A DNA stretch of 64,000 nucleotides from Ampelomyces quisqualis. Its lineage: Eukaryota > Ascomycota > Dothideomycetes > Pleosporales > Phaeosphaeriaceae. The notes under the pieces are model-generated. The model was not told the origin of the DNA, ran no database searches, and saw only the letters and a list, made by a program, of their open reading frames with translations. This document shows positions 56,208-64,000 of this stretch, piece after piece (the first letter of the stretch is position 1; every line of letters begins with the position of its first letter). The stretch covers positions 868,001 to 932,000 of the forward strand of contig JAGTXZ010000009.1 of the NCBI GenBank assembly GCA_018398575.1. Reading direction: 5' to 3'. The position numbers were made by a program, and so were the translations under genes.

Positions 56208-57858
56208 GGTGGTGAGAACAAAATATGGCGGTTCTGTTGCACTCTAGGACTCGGTCGCTCTTGTCCAAAAAGGTTCGTCAACTTTTTCGCGCCATGTCGG
56301 TGCACGGGCTAGGCGGAGAAAGGTGGCACCGATGGTAGTGCTGCACGACAAGGATAATAAGTGGGTTATAAGCTCGGGCCCCATCCGCATCATCTATGCG
56401 CGCCAAGTTCACTACGAAGTAAAACACGCTTTTTTTAAGTGTCTGAGCCCGTACTTGTGAATACATATATTTTCGTGATCGAGATGCGAAACAAGCCCAA
56501 TCGTGGTTAGTGCAGGTTTGAAAAAAGATTTAGAAATGCATCGTACACACTCAATAGTATACACAGGAGATGCATGGTGTCGATGCACGTGTGGGCCCGC
56601 GCTTATAGCCCACTTACATACTCCTTATCCTTCTTGTACTCCGCACTTTGAGAGACGGCGTAGGCCCGGCCCGACGTTGAAGCGCCATAACAGAGCTGCC
56701 CGTTGATGTTCACGGCAATTGCGCGCAGTTGCACATGTGTGCAAGCAATCTCCGGCACGTGGATAAACATTCGCTGTAGATAGCCGAACGTACATATCTG
56801 GCACATGTACTCTCCAAACGCGCAGCCTGATTGTCCCGGGACGTATACATATCCGATTGAAGCTGCATGATGTGATTTTCAAAAAGTGAGTGCAAGCCGC
56901 CATGCACCCAAATATATTTCGAGCAACATAGCTCCTCAATTCCTTTTCCTTTTCCTCGCCCCCCTTGCCAAAAGAACAGTTTTTAACGCGGGACTTTGCT
57001 GTACAGAAGAACTATAACCTAAGCGGACCCCGTTCCCGTAGCCGTATGAAACAGGCTAATAGCTGAGCCGATATAGTTTGAGCGATGCAAACCAGGCCCC
57101 ACTATTTTTTGGTCACATTGCAGCCGCCCCAATCCACCGTGACTTCATCTGCCACACGGAAGCGTTTCTTGTGCACTGATGTGTGAAACAGCCTTGGCGT
57201 TTACTGCCGCTTTTGGCGAGCGAGGGACATGGTTAGCAGCGCTCGAGGCAATGCCCAATTACCGTTACTACGAAGTAGCTTGCTGTCGGTGATCTGAGGA
57301 GCCATGACATTATTGCGAAGATTTTTCGAGCTCAAACGCGCCAACCATGACGTGTTCTGGAACCAGGGCGAGATTCGGCCAAGAAGGTTATTTCTTCATT
57401 CGTTTAACCCCCCTGCAAATTCGAATCTCCTCCATACTCCAAGCGCCACAATTCGTCCCGTCTATCTGCCGCTCGAGTCTAAGCAATCCTGAAAACATGA
57501 AACGCCTTCCTCTGCAGAGGATCATCGTTGCTCAAAACGAATATAGAAGAAGGAATATGCAGCAGTGTGCCAAAGTGATATGCTGAAACAACCTGGGTAT
57601 TTTGATGCAAATCGAGACAGAAAAGTAAAAGGCCTACCACAAGGTCAAAATCAGAGTTGGAATCAAGGAAAGGACCCGATACAGCTGCGGCAGAAAAAGG
57701 TACAATGAACGCGACATATACATAGGCCGTTAAGCGAAGACGCTGAAGATGGTCGTGGGCTTTTCGAGAAGGAGTGATTAATGAGGCGCCACATGATGCG
57801 ATTAAGATGATGTCATATGCAGGAGAGTGAGTGAGTGAGGGGTGTAAGGTGTGACGGC
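56208..57858. other. 1.65-kb intergenic region
   Basis: No gene recognised on either strand. Holds the PRPP synthetase promoter and the 3' flank of the Uds1-like gene. Confidence 0.5.
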
Positions 57859-59657
57859 CTAGCAAGTTTGCTCGCACATCTTGCCAATCGCCTTCTCAAT
57901 GTCGGAAAAGAGGTCTAAAACATGGCCATCGGCGTAGATTTTGATAGACTCTGTTGTGTGACGATCCGCAGCTCGCCCAGGGCCGCTGAATTTGGCTGGA
58001 CTCCGTGGTGGCGTAGTCTGGGCAATGTCTTCACGAGCAGCGCTAGGGTTGAGCACAATGGCCGCAGCGACATGCTCAAGTAGCTTCTGGCGAAGGCGCA
58101 GTCGACGATTCTCAGCTTGCTCTAGCTTGAGGATGAACTCGTCGATCGACATGTCCAGCTCGGCTAGTGCCTCCTCCTGTTTGAGTAAGGAGTCGCGGGA
58201 GAAGATGACTGTTTCGCCTCGTCGAAGGTAAGCGATCATCCGGCCATGAAGCTTTTGTCGACCAGCACGCAGAGACTTGTAGGTCTTGCGTAGGTAGTCG
58301 CAGCGTTCATCTAGGGCTCGGAGTTCCTGATATATATTAGCGACGGTCTTTAGCATGATGAGATCAGCTTGCGTACTCGAGACAGCGAAGCGACATCGCG
58401 CTTGTTCAGTACTTCAAAGTTGCCGGCTTGGTCATAGGCCTGTTTATTGAGCGAAAACTTATCTTCGTCACTCATACGTCTCGAAGCCTCAGAAATGCGC
58501 ATGCCTTGTGGGAGCCGCCATGGACTGGGTGTTGTGACTTCAAGTTTGGTAGTCTCTGATGATGCTCGGCCGCGCTTGCTTTTGCTGGGTCGTCGAGAAG
58601 GCCGACCACGTTCCATGATTGACGACTCGGACATGTTCCTGTTATGAGAAGAAGCGAGCGGGTTTCTGCGCTCAATTTTTGGTGATTCTCGACTTGACGC
58701 TCGCGAAGCAGCATTGAATGGGTTCGTGAATGCTGTTGATGGTGTGGGCAGAATAATGGCGTTTGGTGACCGTCGAATATCGACTGCGGTCGGTGGGGTG
58801 TTCCCACCAGATGTTATAGTTGCTGGAGTCAGGAGCTGTGTTTTGCTAACTTTGGGTCTGAGTGTGAGGGGTCTTGGTGAGCCCCTGTGTTCAACGGCAG
58901 GCAACTTGGGAGGTACTTGAGGCGGTAATTCCGGTTCGGCGGCGAAGTGGGCTGTGTCAACTGTCAACCGTGGCTTTGGGCTGGCCAAGGAACTCATGAT
59001 AGGCGATAGTGGCTTCGCGGAAGGCCTGGGTGTATCTAATGAAGCACCTGGGATAGGTTGGTTTGTTTCGGTGACGGGAGAAGGACCAGTGACACAAGCA
59101 ATCATGGCATCGCCAAAAGGACCAGCTCTCCAATTCGTTCCTGGTGCACTGTACGATCTTTCGTGGCCAAAGGTCTCATGTGACAACTGGCGTAGAGGGG
59201 GCCTACCAGGAATGGTAGCTGGAGATGATTAGCTATGGTGTACAGAATATGATATGGGAAACTTACGTGAATCTATAGTCACTTCCTGCACGGTGGCCAT
59301 GGTATTCCTAAGCTCTGGTACGCTGACCTTACGACGTCTTGCTAGTGCGCCAGTACGCTGCCAGAGGGGCACACTTTCTGGTAGAACGGCGGTGTCGCTG
59401 AGTGAGGTTGACGAGCGTCCAGCTGAGAGGGCAGTACTCTTGTCAAATGAAGAGCTGTGCTTTAGTTGTTGTTGACTAGCAGGACTCCTTGATGTTCGCC
59501 AGAGCTGGTAGCGAGAAGAAGTGGTAGTAGGCTGGCTGAGGCTTGCTAATGAAGGGCTCTTCGCCAACAAGGCTTTGGGTGGATGGATGGTAGTGGTGTC
59601 TTGGGTGGTCTGTATTTCCCAGAGTGAGTGTGACCGACGAGGGAAGTGGGCACGCAT
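57859..59657 (-). CDS. Uds1-like (up-regulated during septation) coiled-coil protein
   Basis: Exons 59657-59267, 59218-58377, 58326-57859; 566 residues. The first intron uses acceptor CTCCAG at 59219, the only one that keeps frame (TIDS then PTIPGRPPLRQL). Residues 1-380 are disordered, rich in Ser, Pro, Arg and basic clusters (RRPSKSKRGR), with many potential phosphosites. The conserved part spans the second junction: NFEVLNKRDVASLSR then ELRALDERCDYLRKTYKSL. It is followed by HGRMIAYLRR and a coiled coil (KQEEALAELDMSIDEFILKL, EQAENRRLRLRQKLLEHV). This arrangement matches fungal proteins annotated as up-regulated during septation; that family call is from memory of the pattern. A further upstream exon is possible. 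Confidence 0.68.
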
Positions 59658-60105
59658 TTCAGGATATGGGTGGGATGCGTGGGCTAGGCACTAACAGTGA
59701 TTCTGAAGGATGTTTCTGAGTTTATGTAAACGGGACTCCTCTCGCCGCCGGGCCTCATGCAATTGGCGATGTGATTCATGGCGAATGTTTGAGAGTAACG
59801 TGGGTCACTGTCAGAGGAGCAAGGTTGTGAGACTCGGAAGGCTGGCATCTCAAACCTCAAGGCGTTCCCTGCATGAGAATGGCGACCAGCGATGGAGGGA
59901 TTTAAGCGTGGTCCGACCTAGGTGGTATGGGTTCATGCAACAGCAAGGAAATAGCCTGCCATGGCGAGGTACCGAGGCCACTAGGCTGTCGGCCAGGCCG
60001 GACAGAGCAGGGCTGCGGTGAAACAAGGCCCAAGCTTCCCTGTCGGACGATTCGTGGGGAACGTATAATATCACAAATATAGAACCAGGGTGATCTGCGC
60101 ATCGT

Positions 60106-60145
60106 GCACCACTGCACCACTGCACCACGGCACCACTGCACCACG
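60106..60145 (+). repeat. Five 8-bp tandem repeats GCACCAC(T/G)
   Basis: Units at 60106, 60114, 60122, 60130 and 60138 alternate between T and G at the last base, followed by a partial unit and CTGCAG. Confidence 0.85.
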
Positions 60146-60520
60146 GCCACTGCAGCGAGGCATGTTTGGATGGCGCACTGGACAGTTTTCCGAGGCCGAT
60201 CTGCCGGTGGTGCTCGAAACGAGCAGCGGCGGCGACGATGCTGCACTTGGACAGTAGTCTGCCATATTCATGTGCATGCAGCAGGCACCTGACGCAGGAT
60301 ATTGTTTTATTCTTCCTGCCTGGCGGGCGTGCGGCCGACTGCGGGCAGTGGATGTACTGTGTACTCGGTCGGGAAGCGGAGAGGCATACAAAAGCAGCAG
60401 CAGCGCCGGCCGGTTCTGCTGGACGACGGCTGCTGAATAATAGAGCTGGAAACTCGGCAGATACGGTATCTTGGGCAGAAATCCTGTGTATACGGCATCA
60501 TGTTGGTACATTCTAAAAGT

Positions 60521-61189
60521 TACTCCGTAAAGTGATACCGTGTCATGTATCAACGCTAAGCTACAACAGGCAGAGGGCGATTAGGTAGGATAGTGGTACG
60601 CTATCTGTGCAGGCATATCTAACACTATGACAACAACAAATAGCGAGTGTACAGCTGTAGAAAGCGTAGCAGAACCAGTTGTCGAAGAGAAAGAAAAGGA
60701 GCTGTACACGGTAGGCAAAAGGCTGTCCGTGCCGCGTACCCTGTTGATACACGTCACTTCTCAAAAAGCTGTACGGAGTATACACGGTATCAATATTCCG
60801 AACGATACTGTCTCTACGAGCAGCAGCCTGATAACGGAGTGTTGTCGTGCCCGGCAGCCACAGTCGACGGGTGGGGGGAGTTGAACCTGGAAGCGACGGT
60901 AGGGGGCGTCCTTGGCGGCGGTCTGCCGTGCCTGCCGTGCCTGCCAGGCTGCCACCCTGCTTCCCTCGTGGGAGCCCCCGGCATTCTTGCTACATACATA
61001 GCAGTCATGGCACCCTCACCTGCTCGACACCCGCGCCGACGCAATTTCCCAGCCCGACCCTCACCCCACAAGTTCCCACCGCGAACCGCTACGGCATGCC
61101 GTCACCGCCCGGACCCCGACATGGCCCCGATGCTTCTTCTCCATGCAGCAAACTGCCAGTGCCAGCAACGACCAGCTCCTTACTCCGTA
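60521..61189. repeat. Cluster of TACGGAGTA motifs (dispersed intergenic 9-mer)
   Basis: Exact copies at 60521-60529 (minus orientation), 60772-60780 (plus) and 61181-61189 (minus). Other exact copies in the window: 12434-12442, 18276-18284 and 44438-44446 (plus), 53698-53706 (minus). One-base variants TATGGAGTA occur at 12639, 44566, 56043 and 63923. All lie outside coding exons. Confidence 0.8.
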
Positions 61190-61787
61190 CCGAGTACGCT
61201 CCGCTGAATGCGAGCTGCGTCCCCAAGTCACGCCAAGCCATGCGGTGACAAGGCTGGCAGCCGAAAAGCTCCCTTTCGCCCCGTCACAGTCGTTCCATTT
61301 CGGCCACGTCGGGCTAGACTCCTTCCTGTTCCTCTGCTCCGAGTCCCATGTACATAGTCGCAAGCACACCTCGTTCCTCGTCACGGACGATGCCCCGGCC
61401 TGTTTTCATGACGGTGACTGTTCACTCACGCGCCATGCCTTCCCTTGACCGCCCCACATGATCTTCCCCCCGGTGATTTTCTCTGACCGTCACTAAGATG
61501 CGATAGGATTGTGGGAAACGTGTCAAGAAGAACGACTACAACTCGGCGGGCAGACATGCTGACCACTTGATGCGGGGAATGTAGGCCAGATAGAGCTCAG
61601 CGTCCTCGCGTCGATATGTGCCTGACTTGCCGGCTTGCATGCATCCCAACCGATACTCCATTCTGCAGGCGCAACAAACAAGAATGGACAACATTGCCGG
61701 TGCTACTTACAACTTTACATACACTCGTGCATATGCATGCACCTCTCAAACACACGTATACACAGATGCGACCAAACTGTCGTTGCA

Positions 61788-61804
61788 ACACACACACACA
61801 CACA
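61788..61804 (+). repeat. (AC)n dinucleotide microsatellite
   Basis: About eight and a half AC units, 26 bp beyond the stop codon of the downstream minus-strand gene. Confidence 0.85.
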
Positions 61805-61829
61805 TGCGCGTGTTCTCACTTCATGTCAA

Positions 61830-63397
61830 CTACCGTAGCTCGACGCCCAGCCTGTCAACGAGCATTGCGCGCAGGCGTTTATGCAGCTCGTTGGTTTCCG
61901 CGTTGGTCAGCGTGCGCTCCAAGCTACGGTAATTGATGCGATAGCACAGCGATTTGCGGCCAGATTTGGGGTGCGTGAACTCGTCGTTCAAGCGCACGTC
62001 CTCGACGAGGTCGCCGCAGACTTCGCGCGCGATTTCCATGACATCGTTTTCGTGAAAGGCAGACTGTAAGGATCCTGATGCTGCTGGAGGGATGCTTTTG
62101 TTCGAGGCAGACGTGGGATCGTTTTCGCTGATACCTTCTACAATAGATGCTGGAGACGATGTTGTTGCCGTTGTTGTCCATCGCTCACTCGTAGCGTCTC
62201 GCCGCGAATCCACGTGTGCCTCAGAGTTTGCGGATACAGGCGGGCTTTGAAATCGACTTTGAAGATGCGAGGCATTGGCGTTTTTTGACGTTGGTGTTCC
62301 TGCAGTTGGTGTTGCCGCCGGATGAATTGGAGATGCACCACCTGCTGCACTAGAACTACTACGCAGCCAAAAGCTCACGTCTTTGAAGCATGCTGGGTAC
62401 TTGCTGAACGGGACGAAGCGCTTGATCGGTTGGCTCTCGCTAAATTGGGAGAGGAAGCGCGTGTCCTTGGACCAAAATAGACGAATGTCGGGGATCGAGT
62501 ACAGCAGCATGGCAATGCGCTCCAGCCCTAGACCAAATGCCCACCCAACCCTTTCTGGCACCGAGGCGTTGTCGAGAATCGGCTGTGAGACCACCCCGCA
62601 GCCTAGAACCTCGAGCCAGTCTCCCTGCCAGAAGACTTCGAGTTCCCAGCTGGGCGAGGTGAAGGGGAAGTAGGCCTCTACCCAACGCACCTTCAAAGGC
62701 TCATCGGGAGTCGCCGCGTCCGAAGCACCCTTTGCAGCGTTGAAAATGGTAACGACCATGTCCTCCAAGCTCCGTTTCAGGTGAGCTGCAATGGCTTCAG
62801 CTTCTTCTGGCGCATGCCTTGGCTGCAGAGGGTTCCGCTCAATGTGGAAAGGCGGATTGGGATCTTCAACTGCAATGTCATGTCTAGGCAGTTTCTTCAT
62901 GTCCTCCCAAATCACATCGGCGATCGACTTTCCCGCTCTTCCTGCTTGTTGTCTGTCCCATGTCCGTGCTCCTTCCATTTGGTGGAAGACGGGGTAGTGG
63001 CTTCGATCAATGGCATCTCGACGGTACACGTCTGCGCTGATCAGATAGCCCTCGCTTTCGTTGGCACGGAACGTATCAGCCTGATGTGCTGATGTGTGAG
63101 TCCGTAGCACGGTGCTCTTGTTGATGTAGTACGTGTCAGTTCGATTGCGTCCAACGTGATCCAGTGGGAAGCCCAGCGAATCGAAATTCTGCTCGGTTGT
63201 GACGATTGGGAATAGGTTGTTGTGGGTTTTGTAGCCAGGAAACCTTGACTCAATGAGTTTGCGGGTAATAGTCAAGGGATGGTCCGCTTGAAGATGAAGT
63301 CGTCGAGGTATGGCTTCGACAATCGATGTAGGGACATTTACCCACTCGTCGGTCGGATATGTCTTTCCTTCGACAATGATGTTTTTTGGTTGCGTGT
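61830..63397 (-). CDS. Mitochondrial phenylalanyl-tRNA synthetase (class II, monomeric); 5' end unresolved
   Basis: Charges mitochondrial tRNA-Phe. The continuous coding exon runs from an acceptor (GGTCAG) at 63398 to TAG at 61830, about 522 residues. The preceding exon with the start codon and presequence could not be placed. The reading starts near TQPKNIIVEGKTYPTDEWVNV. Class II motif 2 is VFHQMEGARTW, the Phe-binding region is VRWVEAYFPFTSPSWELEV, and motif 3 is GWAFGLGLERIAMLLY. The C-terminal anticodon-binding (FDX-ACB) domain runs from HENDVMEIAREVCGDLVEDV to the end (MLVDRLGVELR). Between DVSFWLR and the FDX-ACB domain is an insertion of about 95 residues rich in Ser, Ala, Thr and Pro. 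It stays in frame and has no convincing splice sites, so it is probably translated. Confidence 0.9.
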
Positions 63398-64000
63398 CTG
63401 ACCATTCTTAGATACTGTCATGGACAAAACCGACCGGTACTGGCTGGTAGCAGATTGCAGCTTGATGAAGAACATATGCGACTACCACGCGGCTTTCATC
63501 ATCGCTAACAGCCCAGATACAATCGGAGCTTGGCTCATGGTGTTGCCGGCCGAGAAGTGATAATCACATGACGGAAAACTCACCTGAAGAATTGTGTCTC
63601 ACTGAATGCAGCCACGGCCAAGGTGACAGAACCTGTCCCTGCAATCGCAAACTTGCATTCCGACCTATTTGACGGCACAGTGCCGCAGATGATAAACGTA
63701 TCCTCATACTCGGTGAGGAGTATCTCGAGCCTTTCTGTTGCATGCAAGTGGACGCGGTTCCAGGTGATGCCAAGCCCGGCCTACCGGTATTGCCGACATG
63801 CATGTTTTACCGAATGACGTCCGTTCGCTTCGCCAATTCTTCGACATCTCGGTTGCATAACAACGACCGAAGTCGACGACCTTACTCCACAATTGTCCTT
63901 GTCATAATCCTGCGTTTCCCTGTATGGAGTACACGGGGCTTTCACAGCATTCTTCATCATTATGGCGGTACTCACGAAGAAGGTGAGCGCACCGGAGTTA
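63398..64000. other. Window end, upstream of mitochondrial PheRS
   Basis: Should contain the first PheRS exon and promoter; several ATGs are present, but none joins the main exon in phase by a canonical intron. TATGGAGTA lies at 63923-63931. No other gene is supported. Confidence 0.4.

Larger units (their letters stand above)
59658..61829. other. 2.2-kb intergenic region rich in short repeats
   Basis: No gene supported; a 186-residue plus-strand frame at 60647-61207 is compositional. Contains the 8-bp repeat at 60106-60145, three exact TACGGAGTA-type motifs and a CA dinucleotide run at 61788-61804. Confidence 0.5.

Noticed and set aside
60647..61207. 186-residue plus-strand open frame
   Set aside because: Cys/Pro/Arg-rich reading of GC-rich intergenic DNA with no motif; overlaps equally long frames on both strands.
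1..64000. tRNA, dispersed 5S rRNA or CRISPR-like arrays
   Set aside because: Looked for B-box-like GGTTCGA sequences and the conserved 5S 3' portion by eye and found none; the only regular repeats are the short tandem ones listed.

Overview
The window reads as chromosomal DNA of a filamentous ascomycete (Pezizomycotina). Genes carry short introns (about 46-80 nt, one of 205 nt and one of 135 nt) with GT...AG ends and CTAAC/CTGAC-like branch sites. The proteins are fungal orthologues (Dbf2/Sid2 kinase, Mus7/Mms22, LacA-type beta-galactosidase, Uds1-type septation protein). A Dothideomycete is plausible but not proven.

Layout. 1-6.2 kb is accessory: an apparently intact coiled-coil/proline-rich gene is followed by a decayed paralogue that carries a 547-bp transposon with terminal inverted repeats (MITE-like), a 42-bp tandem repeat and a 15-bp (PPLPT) minisatellite. 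6.2-7.1 kb holds polypyrimidine, polypurine and poly-G tracts. 7.1-18.2 kb is core: Dbf2-like kinase, RING protein, fumarase, Smc5. 19-25.2 kb mixes a small secreted protein, a type I membrane protein, a 548-codon pseudogene with six in-frame stops and no frameshift, and a secreted M14 carboxypeptidase. 25.5-31 kb has a secreted GH35 beta-galactosidase and a decayed cytochrome P450. 31-51 kb is dense housekeeping: Mus7/Mms22, a small membrane protein, Rab geranylgeranyltransferase alpha, a Cdc20/Fizzy-family APC/C activator, ribosomal protein S6, calcipressin, RNA polymerase II subunit Rpb3, mitochondrial GrpE and a PrpF-family isomerase. 51-54.8 kb has no supportable gene. 54.8-63.4 kb holds PRPP synthetase, an Uds1-like protein and mitochondrial phenylalanyl-tRNA synthetase, separated by gene-poor stretches.

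Functional links. Smc5 and Mus7/Mms22 both act in replication-stress repair. Dbf2-like kinase, the APC/C activator, calcipressin and the Uds1 protein belong to cell-cycle, septation or calcineurin control. Fumarase, GrpE, PheRS and perhaps the PrpF protein are mitochondrial. No biosynthetic cluster is visible.

Cross-cutting signals. (1) Three pseudogenes share nonsense codons of the kind made by C-to-T change (CGA to TGA, CAG/CAA to TAG/TAA), the pattern expected of repeat-induced point mutation. (2) The 9-mer TACGGAGTA, on either strand, occurs at least seven times, always outside coding sequence, against about 0.5 expected by chance. Exon limits were derived by eye from splice motifs and frame continuity; those marked unresolved need RNA evidence.
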